This document shows, piece after piece, positions 1 through 10,847 of a stretch of 60,111 nucleotides of DNA. This DNA is from CBDUXT01 sp965371245 (GTDB taxonomy: Bacteria; Planctomycetota; Phycisphaerae; UBA1845). Position numbers and translations under genes: made by a program. Every line of letters starts with the position of its first letter. Position 1 is the first letter of the stretch. The notes under the pieces were generated by a model, which saw nothing but the letters and a program-made list of their open reading frames with translations, did not search any database and had not been told where the DNA came from. Location of the stretch: the NCBI GenBank assembly GCA_965371245.1, contig CBDUXT010000024.1, positions 1-60,111 of the forward strand, read 5' to 3'.

Positions 1-334
1 CTCGACACAGACTGCGACAACCCGGACACGTGCGACGGCTCCGGCTCGTGCCAGGCCAACAACGAGCCCGACGGGACCGCGCCGGGCGGCTTATGCGACG
101 ACAGCAATGATTGCACGCAGAACAATTGCCTGGCTGCGGCGTGTGTCAACCCGAACGAAGCCGAGTTCACCGCGTGCGGTAGCGGCACGGATACGGAGTG
201 TTCCAACCCGGATAGTTGTAACGCAGTGGGAGCGTGTGATCCTCGTGACGAGGGGAGCGGCTTCGCCTGCGGCAGCGTGCTCGACACAGACTGCGACAAC
301 CCGGACACGTGCGACGGCTCCGGCTCGTGCCAGG
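1..334 (+). repeat. 55-bp exact direct repeat inside the Cys-rich coding region
   Basis: Bases 1-55 and 280-334 are identical (offset 279 bp, 93 codons) and encode the same Cys-rich unit. A diverged copy lies between them around 185-230. Exact nucleotide identity suggests recent duplication or gene conversion. Confidence 0.85.
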
Positions 335-1200
335 ACAACTTCGAGTCGTCCGGCTTCGCCTGCGACCTGGATGCTGACGTCTGTACCGTGGATCTTTGCG
401 ACGGCGCGGGTGTGTGCCTGTTCGATTCGAACACTACGTCGATCACCGTGAACCTCGATGTCGAGGCACTGTCGCCGCCGACGATCGACGTACCGCTTGT
501 GCGGAGTGTCGCGTTCACCATCACCGACTGCGACGGCACCACCGACGCACGCGTCGAGTCGGTGGGTTTTGACGAGCTGGGCCAGGGAAGCATCACCCTT
601 CTCAACGTCAACACCGGCGCGGAATGGATCAACGCGAAGGAGGCGCACACTCTGGGTCGGACGTTGTCGCTTGCATTTACCGGCGGCGGTGGCTGTGCGG
701 CCACGGCCAACTTCACCATCGCCAACGAGCTTCCCACCGGCGATCTGTCCAACGCCTTCGTCGGCCAGAACGACATCTGTGACATCCAGGATTTCGCTAT
801 CCTTGCGATCGTATGGAACATGATGGGTTCGATCGCGGACGTCACCGGCGACGGTTTGCAGAACATGGACGACTTCTCGGCCATGCAAATCAACTTCGCC
901 GACGCCGGCGACGCGGTGGACTTCTGTCCTGCGCCGCTCGGCTTCGACTTCGAGCGGGAGGACCTGGTGGCCCTCGACGAGACCAGTCGCTTCGTCATTG
1001 ATGCGTTTACGATGCCGGACATAGAGCTGGCCGACATGAACGGCGACGGTGTGTTTGATGCGACGGACATCTTCGTTTTCTCCGAAGTCTACGACCTGCC
1101 CTTGTCGCCCGAGTTCCGTGCGAAGCTTCGACGGTTGGAAGCGGCGGCGGACGTTGGCGAGTTTCGGGCTGGGAAGGGACGGAGCCGCTCACGGCGGTAA
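1..1200 (+). CDS. Secreted Cys-rich protein with C-terminal dockerin-like repeats (5' end outside window)
   Basis: The frame is open from base 1, so the N-terminus and any signal peptide lie outside the window. The first ~140 residues are Cys-rich repeats with Asp/Asn-rich loops of the type LDTDCDNPDTCDGSGSCQ; that unit occurs twice. A beta-rich stretch follows (about residues 145-240). The C-terminal part has two calcium-loop segments, DVTGDGLQNMDDF and DMNGDGVFDATDIF, spaced like the two F-hand repeats of a type I dockerin, then a basic tail. Dockerins bind cohesins, and the next gene carries a cohesin-like domain, so the pair could interact at the cell surface; that is inference. No catalytic domain is visible in the part seen. 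Product identity beyond the modules is unknown. Confidence 0.75.
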   Translation, partial: LDTDCDNPDTCDGSGSCQANNEPDGTAPGGLCDDSNDCTQNNCLAAACVNPNEAEFTACGSGTDTECSNPDSCNAVGACDPRDEGSGFACGSVLDTDCDNPDTCDGSGSCQDNFESSGFACDLDADVCTVDLCDGAGVCLFDSNTTSITVNLDVEALSPPTIDVPLVRSVAFTITDCDGTTDARVESVGFDELGQGSITLLNVNTGAEWINAKEAHTLGRTLSLAFTGGGGCAATANFTIANELPTGDLSNAFVGQNDICDIQDFAILAIVWNMMGSIADVTGDGLQNMDDFSAMQINFADAGDAVDFCPAPLGFDFEREDLVALDETSRFVIDAFTMPDIELADMNGDGVFDATDIFVFSEVYDLPLSPEFRAKLRRLEAAADVGEFRAGKGRSRSRR

Positions 1201-1308
1201 GGGGCGCCATGCGGTCTCCTTGGGGAACCCCTCCTGGCCTGTTGTTGCCGGCGGGTCAGGAGCGGCTGTTGACTGAACCAGTATGGTCCCCGTTGGCTTG
1301 AGAGCTTC

Positions 1309-2607
1309 ATGCAATCTGGTAAGGCCTTTTCGACGGTTTTCGGTTGGGTGGTGGTCGCCTGCGCTCTCGGTCCGGCGAGCCCGGGCGTGGCGCAAGACAA
1401 TCTGCGTCTGATCGTGACGGGGCCGACGTGCGTCGCCGTGGGCGATGTGTTGCGCGTGGCGGTCAACGCTGCCAATCTGACGACTGAGGTGATCGGCGTC
1501 CAGGTGGTCCTGGCATTCGATCCGACCAGACTCGCCCTGCTGAGCGTCGAACCCGGAGACGCGGCTGGCTCACCATGGGACGGGGCGATGGAAGTCGCCG
1601 AGGATTCCACGCCGGGGACGGGAATCGTCACCTACGCAGTCGTGATTCCGTCCGTGGGAACCAACGCGGACGCGACGGTGGCAACGCTTCGGCTCCTGGT
1701 TCTCGTGGAAGGTCTGACGACGATCGAGTTCTCTACCGCAAATGCACCCATCGAGACCGCGCTGGTCCGATTTCCGACGGGCGAGATTCTCACGCCCACG
1801 ATGCAGGGAACCGGGACGATCGAGGTCTTCTCGAACCTTGATTCGGACGGCGACGGCGTGGCCAATGGCTGCGACAACTGCCCCAACGTGCCGAATCCGG
1901 ACCAGGTGGACGCCAACAACAACGGCATCGGCGATGCGTGTGAGACATGCACCTTCGCTCAACAGCTCGCGGGCTTTCCCGGAGCTCGCACGAACCGGTA
2001 CCTCTTGTTCGTCAGCTTGGACCTTATGGAACTGACCGCCCTCCGCGTCACATTCATCGATGTTCCTCCGCCGCTGGACACGTTGAACGGGCGGAGTTTC
2101 TGGGTCGGGCAGCCGCGCCAGGTCAGTGAACTCGGCGGAGTCGATGATAACACGCCGCCGACCTTCACAGCGGCCACGCTCCAGTGTGATCCACTCTTCC
2201 TTGATTGGGGGGTACTGGGGCGCATCAATGTGTTTCACGGGATGATCGTCCCGGAGGGCACGTATGAAATCCAGGCGATCCACGTGAGCTGCGGCGTCAC
2301 CGACGAATCGAGCTTCTCGGCGCCGCTGGCGGTAACCACGTCGCTGTGGGGTGATCTTGCCGGGGTGTTCGATGCCGCGAACGGGGTCTGGTCTCCGCCC
2401 GACGGCTCGGTGGACGTGCCGTTCGATCTGGTCGCCATCCTGGATGGATTCGCGAGCACGCCCAGCGCGCCGCTCAAGGTCCGGACGGACATCGAGCCGT
2501 CGATACCGGATCAGAAGATCAACATCACCGACGCAACCAGAGCACTCGATGCCTTCAGCGGCTTTTCCTATCCCTTCGTGCCCGCGGTGTTGGAGTGTAT
2601 CGACTAG
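1309..2607 (+). CDS. Secreted cohesin-like protein with thrombospondin type 3 loop
   Basis: 432 residues. An N-terminal signal peptide ends near the A-Q of SPGVAQDN. The next ~140 residues look like a cohesin fold: a start like VTGPTCVAVGDVLRVAV, then VVLAFDPTRLALLSVEPG, matching the first strands and the FDP-L-V motif of that family. Residues ~175-213 form a calcium-binding TSP3-type loop (DSDGDGVANGCDNCPNVPNPD, then DANNNGIGDAC). The rest is beta-rich and ends in an acidic stretch containing DQKINITDATRALDAF, resembling one dockerin half-repeat. It lies 108 bp after a dockerin-tailed gene on the same strand, which suggests a surface-assembly pair. The start was chosen for the signal peptide; the RBS is weak. 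No enzymatic module was recognised. Confidence 0.7.
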   Translation: MQSGKAFSTVFGWVVVACALGPASPGVAQDNLRLIVTGPTCVAVGDVLRVAVNAANLTTEVIGVQVVLAFDPTRLALLSVEPGDAAGSPWDGAMEVAEDSTPGTGIVTYAVVIPSVGTNADATVATLRLLVLVEGLTTIEFSTANAPIETALVRFPTGEILTPTMQGTGTIEVFSNLDSDGDGVANGCDNCPNVPNPDQVDANNNGIGDACETCTFAQQLAGFPGARTNRYLLFVSLDLMELTALRVTFIDVPPPLDTLNGRSFWVGQPRQVSELGGVDDNTPPTFTAATLQCDPLFLDWGVLGRINVFHGMIVPEGTYEIQAIHVSCGVTDESSFSAPLAVTTSLWGDLAGVFDAANGVWSPPDGSVDVPFDLVAILDGFASTPSAPLKVRTDIEPSIPDQKINITDATRALDAFSGFSYPFVPAVLECID

Positions 2608-2744
2608 GGCGGTGCTCCGCTGAACGTGCCGGGTCATGTCGCCATGTCCACTCGTCTTGATCGCCCACCGTGCGCTCGGTTACGCTACCGCGCTTGGGTC
2701 CGCGCGGCGGACTCCATCCCTTGCACGAATCGGAACCGCCGGGC

Positions 2745-4442
<1,698 letters not shown>

Positions 4443-4944
4443 GGGCTGTCGCGAGACAGTTCGAGTTGCTCGGACGCACCGCTGGTTTTCCACGGAAGTG
4501 GGTGCCTTTTCGGGCAGGAGCCCAAGTGTCCGAGGCCTCGCTTTGCGATGAGACGCCGGCCGGGCGTTGGGACACGACACTTGGGTAGCCTATAATACGG
4601 GGGCACGACGGCAACGCGCCCGGCCTGATGGGTCGCGGCGGCGATCTGCCACCATCGCCGAACCCTGTTGACGACCGGGGAAAGTGCCGGCACCGGGCAC
4701 TGGAAACTCGAAAATGTCCCTGTTGCAGGCCTAGGATCGTTCGGCCGACGGTGGTTTCTTGCGGCCCGCAAGAGCCGGTTGCCGTTTGGAAAACTTGGAC
4801 AGATGCGGGCGGGAGTGGCGCGCCCGTTTACGATCAATCGAACGCCGCCGCGCCGCGTGTCCGAACCGAAAAGTCCAAGCGCATTGCCGCCTTTGTGGCG
4901 CGGTGGATTTAGAAGCGAGTCCGGGCAAACCAGGACAGAAAAGA
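4443..4944 (+). other. Non-coding leader region between glnS and the PKD gene
   Basis: About 500 bp with no convincing gene. A small perfect hairpin (CTGTC-GCGA-GACAG, 4446-4459) follows the glnS stop directly and could help end transcription. A sigma70-like promoter lies at 4567-4596. A transcript from it would carry a leader of roughly 340 nt before the PKD gene start at 4945. Confidence 0.5.
4567..4596 (+). promoter_or_regulatory. Sigma70-like promoter candidate
   Basis: A perfect -10 box TATAAT (4591-4596) is preceded by TTGGGA (4567-4572) with an 18-bp spacer, in otherwise GC-rich DNA. It points toward the PKD-domain gene at 4945. No initiation data; called from sequence only. Confidence 0.45.
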
Positions 4945-6660
4945 ATGAGTCCAAAGACCATAAACAGCAGCGTCTTCGTCCTTGTTGTCGCAGGGATCCT
5001 TTCGTCGGCGGCGCTCGCTTCCGACCTGGAGACCAGCTTCGAGCCGCCGGACAACAGCCTCGTTGATTTTACGCTGGGCACGTCACCCAACTCGGTGATG
5101 TTCGCGGGCGGCGAGGCCAAGATTGTCGGCATTGTCAGCCTGTACCGCACGGGCTCGTATTCGTGGATGATCGACGAGGGAAACACGGGAACGATCACGT
5201 TCGAGACCCCGGCGAGTTCCGTCGATCTTTGGTTTCGCGACCAGACTTCAGCCGTCAACAGCGTCTTGATCGTTTTCGATGACACGGATGCGATCATCCA
5301 GACTTTCAACGGAACGGAGACCGGCTTCGCCTCCGTCTCCATCACGAGGGATCCGGCCACACAAACCCCGATCGGTCGCATCACGCTGCAAAACAACGGC
5401 GGCACGGGGAACGGCTACGCCGTCATCGATGATTTTTCGTTCTGCGCGTTCGTCGCTGCCGGATGTACGACGGACGCCGACTGCGGTGACGGCAATGCCT
5501 GCAACGGCGTTGAGTCCTGCGCCGGTGGTACGTGTGCGTCGGGAACCGCGCCCGACTGCAACGACAGCAACGCCTGCACCGACGATAGCTGCAACGCATC
5601 GACCGGGTGCGTGAACACGGCGGATGCCACCAACACGTGCAGCGATGGCGACGCCTGCACCGAGAACGACGCCTGTGTCGCCGGGACGTGCGTGGGCACC
5701 GACATCGCGGGTTGCTCATCGACACCGCCCGTGGATACCGATGGCGACGGGACCCCGGACGAAAGCGACGGCTGCCCGAATGATCCGGAGAAGGTCGAAC
5801 GCGGCAACTGCGGCTGCGGCACGCCGGACTTCGACCCGGAGGACGGGACGCCGAACTGTTCCACGGAGGCGCCGCCCGGTGCCGCGCCGGCGGTCACGAT
5901 GACGGCCAGCCCTTTGTCGGGGTCATCGCCCCTAACGGTGACATTCAACGGAAACGCCCAAACCGAGTTCGGCATCGACCTGACCGCGACGGAGTGGGAC
6001 TTTGGCGACGGACAGCGCTCCTTCGGTGCCACAGCCGTGACGCACACCTACTCGGCTCCGCCCGGCGAGACTTTCAGCTTCACCGCGCGTTTGATGATGA
6101 CCGACGTGGACGGTCGAACGGGTTTTGCGGAGGCGGAGATTCGGGTCCTCGGTGAGAGCGCCGCGGACCTCGGCGACGCCTCGGGAGTGGGTGGCGTGGC
6201 CATCGTCATCACCGAAGCCGGCACGATCGACACCGCCGTTTCCGAGGGCATCTCACCCTTGGACGTCGTGCTCGCGATCACCACCGACACCCTGGAGGGC
6301 GCGACGATCAACACCGTCACCTGGGATCTGGGCGACGGGAGCTTCGCGAGCAGCTTCTCGGTGATGCACCAATATGTGGTTGAAGGAGCCGGACCCCAGA
6401 CGTTCGTGATCGTGGCCACCGTACAACTGCAAAGCGCTGTCGGAACACCCTTTACGCGGTTCGCCGACCGTTTCCTCACCGTCCACCCCGGTGTGCCGAC
6501 GACGGACGCGCCCGACCCCGGGCTTCCCGGCACCACGCCACTGGGCGACGGCGGACCGGCCGCTTTCCTCTGCGGCACGCTGGGTATGATTCCGCTCATG
6601 GCCACACTGGCGGGCATGTCTCTATTACGAGGTACACGGCGCCGACGCTTTATGGGCTGA
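4945..6660 (+). CDS. Secreted PKD-domain protein with Cys-rich and TSP3-like modules and C-terminal anchor
   Basis: 571 residues from the ATG at 4945, where a clean signal peptide (VFVLVVAGILSSAALA) begins; the frame stays open to 4759 but the extra residues look non-native. Order of modules: beta-rich N-terminal domain (about 25-170); Cys-rich region starting CTTDADCGDGNACNGVESC; acidic calcium loop DTDGDGTPDESDGCPNDPE; two PKD domains with the WDFGDG and WDLGDG signatures; then a C-terminal hydrophobic segment (CGTLGMIPLMATLAG) and an Arg cluster RRRR. That last part looks like a C-terminal sorting or anchoring signal, so the protein is probably surface-displayed. The same Cys-rich module occurs in the decahaem protein at 54387. 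The binding target is unknown; PKD domains usually mediate protein or polysaccharide contacts. Confidence 0.7.
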   Translation: MSPKTINSSVFVLVVAGILSSAALASDLETSFEPPDNSLVDFTLGTSPNSVMFAGGEAKIVGIVSLYRTGSYSWMIDEGNTGTITFETPASSVDLWFRDQTSAVNSVLIVFDDTDAIIQTFNGTETGFASVSITRDPATQTPIGRITLQNNGGTGNGYAVIDDFSFCAFVAAGCTTDADCGDGNACNGVESCAGGTCASGTAPDCNDSNACTDDSCNASTGCVNTADATNTCSDGDACTENDACVAGTCVGTDIAGCSSTPPVDTDGDGTPDESDGCPNDPEKVERGNCGCGTPDFDPEDGTPNCSTEAPPGAAPAVTMTASPLSGSSPLTVTFNGNAQTEFGIDLTATEWDFGDGQRSFGATAVTHTYSAPPGETFSFTARLMMTDVDGRTGFAEAEIRVLGESAADLGDASGVGGVAIVITEAGTIDTAVSEGISPLDVVLAITTDTLEGATINTVTWDLGDGSFASSFSVMHQYVVEGAGPQTFVIVATVQLQSAVGTPFTRFADRFLTVHPGVPTTDAPDPGLPGTTPLGDGGPAAFLCGTLGMIPLMATLAGMSLLRGTRRRRFMG

Positions 6661-6682
6661 CCACGGAACAGGGCCACGGATC

Positions 6683-7399
6683 ATGATGCACCGAACACGT
6701 GCGATCGGAGGGATGCTTTCCTGTCTGCCGCTTCTCGGGCTGGTCGCATCGAGCGGTTCCGCGCCACAAAAGGGGCTCGACGAACCGGTCCGTTCCGCCC
6801 CTGCCCAGAACATCAACCATACCTACGTGGGTACCAAGAAGTGTCGCATGTGCCACGTCAACCAGTATCGATCGTGGAAGGAATCCGCCAACGCCAACGC
6901 CTTCGAGGCGCTCAAGCCGGGTGTGGGTTCCGACGTCAAGCAGCGGTCCGGACTGGACGTGTCGAGGGACTACACCCGTGACCAGCGGTGTCTGCCCTGC
7001 CACACCGTGGGCTTCGGGCGACCGGGGGGCTATGCGGTGCCCGCGGCGGATGACGCCGGGGCGACCAAGCAAGCGGCCCTTCGCGAGGGCGTCGGTTGCG
7101 AGGCCTGCCACGGACCTGGCAGTGGGTTCGTCAGGATCATGCAGGACATCAACCGGACCGACCGAACCTACGAACCGGCCGAGCTGTATGCCGTCGGACG
7201 CATCATGGTTGATCGTCACGTCTGCGTCCAGTGCCACAACACGAGCGCCATCTGTATGATCCCGGTGGGGTCGAACTCCATCGAGCCGCTGCCGACCGCG
7301 TGGCTCGAGGTGGATGTCCCGGACCGTCACGGCTATCATGCGGCCTTTCCACTTCCTCATCGGAAGAACTCGCCGGCTGGAAAGGTCAAGCAGCCGTAA
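6683..7399 (+). CDS. Periplasmic tetrahaem c-type cytochrome
   Basis: 238 residues with an N-terminal signal segment (GMLSCLPLLGLVASSGSA). Four CxxCH haem c sites are present: CRMCH (residue 54 on), CLPCH, CEACH and CVQCH. The first, in the context YVGTKKCRMCHVNQYRSWKES, is the typical opening of cytochrome c-554-like proteins in planctomycetes and other anaerobic or nitrogen-cycling bacteria. Role: periplasmic electron transfer; the partner is not evident. It starts 22 bp after the PKD gene on the same strand, so cotranscription is possible. An alternative start is the adjacent Met at 6686. A CxxCH lipoprotein gene follows at 7536. Confidence 0.85.
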   Translation: MMHRTRAIGGMLSCLPLLGLVASSGSAPQKGLDEPVRSAPAQNINHTYVGTKKCRMCHVNQYRSWKESANANAFEALKPGVGSDVKQRSGLDVSRDYTRDQRCLPCHTVGFGRPGGYAVPAADDAGATKQAALREGVGCEACHGPGSGFVRIMQDINRTDRTYEPAELYAVGRIMVDRHVCVQCHNTSAICMIPVGSNSIEPLPTAWLEVDVPDRHGYHAAFPLPHRKNSPAGKVKQP

Positions 7400-7426
7400 G
7401 AGGGTGAATGGAAGCGTTGTGACAAA

Positions 7427-7494
7427 CCGAGCCGCAACCGTAAAGGAGCGGTTCCTCGTGCGAACCCGACCGCTTCCTCACGGGCGCGGCTCTG
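7427..7494 (+). repeat. Dispersed hairpin element (GAGCCGC family), full copy
   Basis: Left arm CCGAGCCGCAACCGTAAAGG and right arm CCTCACGGGCGCGGCTC form an imperfect stem just after the tetrahaem gene. Another full copy is at 59331-59399, and single arms lie at 12385-12408, 13002-13026 and 36357-36382. Confidence 0.75.
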
Positions 7495-7535
7495 AGAGAG
7501 CCTGACGAAACACGCTCTATGACCTGGTCCATTGG

Positions 7536-8051
7536 TTGAGGTTCTGCAAAGGGAGCGTGGCGATCAGCGAAACGACGAGTCGAACCTCGATCAACCCGCC
7601 TCGCGCAGGTGCAGCGATTGCGGCACCCGTGTTCGCTTCCGCGATCGCGGCACTCATGTGCATTTTCGTCGTCGTCGGGTGTGATGCACTCGTCAGAACC
7701 AACCCGCCGCTCGACGACGCGGCCGTCTCGTTCTCCAGGCAGGTCCAGCCGATCCTTACGACGAACTGCGCCGGTTGCCACCGCCGGGGCGGCATCGCCG
7801 ACGAACGCGGGATCTCGCTATGGCTCGGCGTGGGACTCTCCTACGACCTACTCATCGACCAACCCAGCATGCAGGATGTGGGTTTGACACTCGTCTCTGC
7901 GGGCGATGCGGACGGCAGTCTGCTGTTCCTGAAGGTAAGCTCCGACACACCGCCCGTTGGAGAGCGCATGCCACGGTACGCCCCGAACCTGACGGACGCG
8001 GAGATCGCGCTCATCCGCAACTGGATCAACCAGGGGGCGCTGGATAACTGA
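7536..8051 (+). CDS. Planctomycete cytochrome c-type lipoprotein (PSCyt1-like)
   Basis: 171 residues, if the TTG at 7536 is used; GTG at 7557 is an alternative, and neither has a well-placed RBS. A hydrophobic segment ends in a lipobox-like FVVVGCDAL, suggesting an outer-membrane lipoprotein. The mature part has one haem c site, in the context FSRQVQPILTTNCAGCHRRG, and later DGSLLFLKVSSDTPPVGERM and LTDAEIALIRNWINQGA. This pattern (a single CxxCH plus the final I-x-x-WI-x-x-GA helix) is typical of the small haem domain that planctomycetes attach to many exported proteins; here it stands alone. Likely an electron-transfer role beside the tetrahaem protein. Confidence 0.75.
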   Translation: MRFCKGSVAISETTSRTSINPPRAGAAIAAPVFASAIAALMCIFVVVGCDALVRTNPPLDDAAVSFSRQVQPILTTNCAGCHRRGGIADERGISLWLGVGLSYDLLIDQPSMQDVGLTLVSAGDADGSLLFLKVSSDTPPVGERMPRYAPNLTDAEIALIRNWINQGALDN

Positions 8052-8482
8052 AAGGGAGGTCGTCAGTTGTCAGTCGTCAGTGTTCAGTTGCCGGTTCTCC
8101 GCGAGTAGGTTGAGCTTCGCCCGACGAAGCCTCGTCCTGTCCGCCGATGTCGGGGTGCCCTGTTCGTTCGCACACATCGGCGCCTGGTCAAGATGAGCCG
8201 CCGGCTGCCCCATCCAAGGCCTGCGGCGCAGGTTGGGGGACGGATCGCCCTTTCCCAGGGCACTCACCACACGGCTTCCCGCGGCTCTGGGGAATAGGAA
8301 CGGGGACGCCGGTAGCTTGCGTACGCGGCCCTGATTCGGCGCGGTCACGGCCAATCGGCGCGGTCGCGGGCAACCGGCGCGGCCGCCCCGTCGATGGACG
8401 ACTGAGAACGGACTACCGACGCGCGACTGGCAGCTCCTTTCTGACAACTGCCAACTGATCACTGATCACTGATCACTGTTTT
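8052..8482. other. Intergenic region with fragments of dispersed repeats
   Basis: No credible gene. It starts with short direct repeats of the GTCAGT type (around 8062-8090) and ends in a 7-bp tandem repeat (8455-8478) of roughly complementary sequence, so the two ends could pair. In between, 8204-8245 resembles half of the inverted-repeat element at 15258-15390 (CTGCCCCATCC, then TGGGGGACGGAT). Confidence 0.5.
8455..8478. repeat. Heptanucleotide tandem repeat
   Basis: The 7-mer CTGATCA is repeated 3.4 times directly downstream of the dipeptidase stop codon. Period 7 is visible by eye. Confidence 0.85.
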
Positions 8483-9760
8483 TCATTCCCACTCCCTCGC
8501 CACGCGCTCGGCCTCGCGGAATGCGCGAATCAGGTTTTGGCCGAGGATCTTGTGAATGTCGCGCTCGCCGTAGCCGCGGTTGAGGAGCTCCTGGGTGATG
8601 AACGGATAGCAGGAGACGTCCTCCAACTGCGTCGGCAGGGTGCTGATCCCGTCGTAGTCCGAGCCGATGCCGACGTGATCGATGCCGGCTTCCTTGATGA
8701 TCTGCTCGATGTGATCGACGACGGTGTGGACCGTGCCTCGCGACGTGGGGTTCTCGCGCCGCCACTGCCGGAACGCGCGGCGCGTTTCGCCCTCGTCGGT
8801 ATTTTGTTCTTCAAGCTCGCGGCGTTTCTCGTCGGCGCGGCGATTCCACTCTTCTGAAGGCGCCGTCACGAAGCCGGAGGCAAAGTTGACCATGATGACG
8901 CCGCCGTTTCTTGCTACCAGTTCAAGCACGTCCTTGGGCACGTTACGCGGGTGGTTGCGAAGGGTCCACGACGAGGAGTGCGACGCGATGACCGGGGCCT
9001 TGGCGATTCGCAGCACGTCGCGCATCGTGTCCGGCGAGACGTGGGAGATGTCCACGAACATGCCCAGCCGGTTCATCTCGAGCACGATCTGTTCGCCGAA
9101 ATCGGTGAGTCCGCCGTGCCTGGCCTCATCGGTGCAGGAGTCGGCCCAGTCGTGCGTCTTGGAATGCGTCAGCGTGATGTAGCGAACGCCCAGGGCATAG
9201 AACATGCGCAACGCCCCGAGCGAGCTTTGGATCGCGTGGCCACCCTCGACGCCGATCATCGAGGCGATGCGCCCGGCGCGGCGAATGCGCACGATGTCGT
9301 CCGCGGTGTAGGCCATCTCGAAGACGGTGGGGTACCGCTCGACCATGCGGTGGACCAGGTCGATCTGTTCGAGCCCGTAGCGCATGGCGTCGCCTTTCTC
9401 CATGCGGTTTGACGGCACGTAGGCCGACCAGAACTGTGCGCCCAGGCCGCCCTTTAGCAGCCGCTCGATGTCGGTGTGGATCTGGGGTTGGGGATCACTG
9501 ATGTCGATCTTGTCGAACGACGAGTCTCCCCGGGTGCGAACGATGCCCGGCAGGTCGTTGTGGCCGTCCACCAGGATGGCCGAGTGATGGATGCGTAGGG
9601 CCTCTTCGGTGAGCCGGACCGGCTCCGGATCGCCGGGAAGCGCCTCAAAGGTCTGGGCGGCGTAGTCCGACGGGTGATAGATCGTTCGCGCGCCGAAGGG
9701 AGACTGGCAACCGGTACCGGCCACTAGTGCGACGGTGACGGGAAGAAAGAGTCGTTTCAT
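8483..9760 (-). CDS. Membrane dipeptidase-like lipoprotein (peptidase M19)
   Basis: 425 residues. Zn-dependent dipeptidases of the M19 (renal dipeptidase) family hydrolyse dipeptides, including those with a C-terminal D-residue. Visible family motifs are the HxD zinc pair in VDGHNDLPG (near residue 70), the bridging Glu in IGVEGGHAI, LTHSKTHDWADS, DISHVSPDTM, IASHSS and the C-terminal IGSDYDGI. The N-terminus MKRLFLPVTVALVAGTGCQ is a lipoprotein signal with a Cys at about residue 19, so the enzyme is probably anchored in the envelope. Start supported by GGAG nine bases upstream. The downstream zinc-ribbon gene starts on the same strand beyond 9783. Start and length both fit the family. Confidence 0.9.
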   Translation of the reverse strand: MKRLFLPVTVALVAGTGCQSPFGARTIYHPSDYAAQTFEALPGDPEPVRLTEEALRIHHSAILVDGHNDLPGIVRTRGDSSFDKIDISDPQPQIHTDIERLLKGGLGAQFWSAYVPSNRMEKGDAMRYGLEQIDLVHRMVERYPTVFEMAYTADDIVRIRRAGRIASMIGVEGGHAIQSSLGALRMFYALGVRYITLTHSKTHDWADSCTDEARHGGLTDFGEQIVLEMNRLGMFVDISHVSPDTMRDVLRIAKAPVIASHSSSWTLRNHPRNVPKDVLELVARNGGVIMVNFASGFVTAPSEEWNRRADEKRRELEEQNTDEGETRRAFRQWRRENPTSRGTVHTVVDHIEQIIKEAGIDHVGIGSDYDGISTLPTQLEDVSCYPFITQELLNRGYGERDIHKILGQNLIRAFREAERVAREWE

Positions 9761-9782
9761 TCGAGTTGCTCCATAGGCAGGG

Positions 9783-10847
9783 TTACGATCCGCGTGGTGC
9801 GGATTCGGGTCCAGGGCTCAAGAGTTCGGGAAGCGAAACACAGTTTTCTGCCACGTTCCGAAGGGCGCGGCGATGGAAGACCAAGAGGGCGAAGACCGTC
9901 GCAAAGAAGATAGTGGTGATAATCATCGCCGCGAAGCTAGGCGCCAAAGCGGAAAACACAGCCGCGTAGCCTTCCGTCCACAGGTACAGGACAAGGGCCG
10001 CCGGAAGCAGCACGCTGATAATCCGTGACCAGTTCGTCAGTCGATCGTTCGGAATCCGGTCCGCCAACGAGCGAAGCCATCGGACGAAGGATGAAGCCGC
10101 CACCGCAAGTGACACAGCCAGTGCGAGGAACAGCCCTATTTTCACTGGGACGTTGGCGGGCCCCACGAAAACGCCGTTGGAGAGCTTGTGAACCTTCACC
10201 GCGACCAGATCGAACAGGACACAGGGCGCCAACGCCAACACGATACACACGACCGCCGAAACCCGACTCACCCGTCGGCTCGTGTCCCCTTTTCGCGGAG
10301 TCAGCGCGACACGGCGAGGTCGGGCGGTGAGTAGAACGGCGCCCATGATCGGAAGAACGAACACCACGCCGAGTAGCATCTGAACCGGATCGAGATAGGC
10401 GTTGTACGTTCCCGTAGCTCTCCCACTCTCGAACTCGTGAACGACGGTTCGCAGCCCCGGTAGCGCCCGGCCCGAGGCAGTCCAAGCGCTCAGGCCGCCG
10501 ATCACGCTGAGAACCAAACCGCCCGATATGGCCATTGACCACAGCGCTACCGTGAGGCCACGGACGATGCTCGCGAGCCACTTGGGATCCTCGAAGAGCA
10601 GGCGATCTTCTGCGAGGCTCGCGGTGAGGCTTTCGCCGCACTCACTGCACTGCCCGCCCATCATCTGACCACGAAGGTTGTAGCCGCATTTTGCGCATGG
10701 GAGGTCAACCGACAGGCGCGACACCGAATCGGGACACTCATTATCCTGCTTGGCAATCGTCGTTATCACAAAGTCTCGCCGGGTGGACTCGTTACCAGCC
10801 CGCATTCGTCGCAAGACACGCGCATGGCACTCCTCGCAGCGGTCCAC
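9783..10847 (-). CDS. Zinc-ribbon multispanning membrane protein, function unknown
   Basis: 354 residues. The N-terminal ~80 residues hold CEECHARV and a planctomycete-type zinc ribbon CAKCGYNLRG...CSECGESL (four Cys). The rest carries about six hydrophobic segments, for example MAISGGLVLSVIGGLSAW and the strongly hydrophobic C-terminal one (AMIITTIFFATVFALLVF). The start is a GTG that directly follows the TAA stop of the P1 peptidase gene (TAAGTG, zero spacing), which points to translational coupling. Ribbon-plus-membrane proteins of this kind are common and uncharacterised in Planctomycetota. No enzymatic motif was seen. Confidence 0.65.
   Translation of the reverse strand: MDRCEECHARVLRRMRAGNESTRRDFVITTIAKQDNECPDSVSRLSVDLPCAKCGYNLRGQMMGGQCSECGESLTASLAEDRLLFEDPKWLASIVRGLTVALWSMAISGGLVLSVIGGLSAWTASGRALPGLRTVVHEFESGRATGTYNAYLDPVQMLLGVVFVLPIMGAVLLTARPRRVALTPRKGDTSRRVSRVSAVVCIVLALAPCVLFDLVAVKVHKLSNGVFVGPANVPVKIGLFLALAVSLAVAASSFVRWLRSLADRIPNDRLTNWSRIISVLLPAALVLYLWTEGYAAVFSALAPSFAAMIITTIFFATVFALLVFHRRALRNVAENCVSLPELLSPGPESAPRGS

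Noticed and set aside
8062..8478. CRISPR-like short repeats downstream of the dipeptidase gene
   Set aside because: The unit is a 7-bp tandem and nearby near-repeats; there are no spacer-repeat alternations or cas genes.
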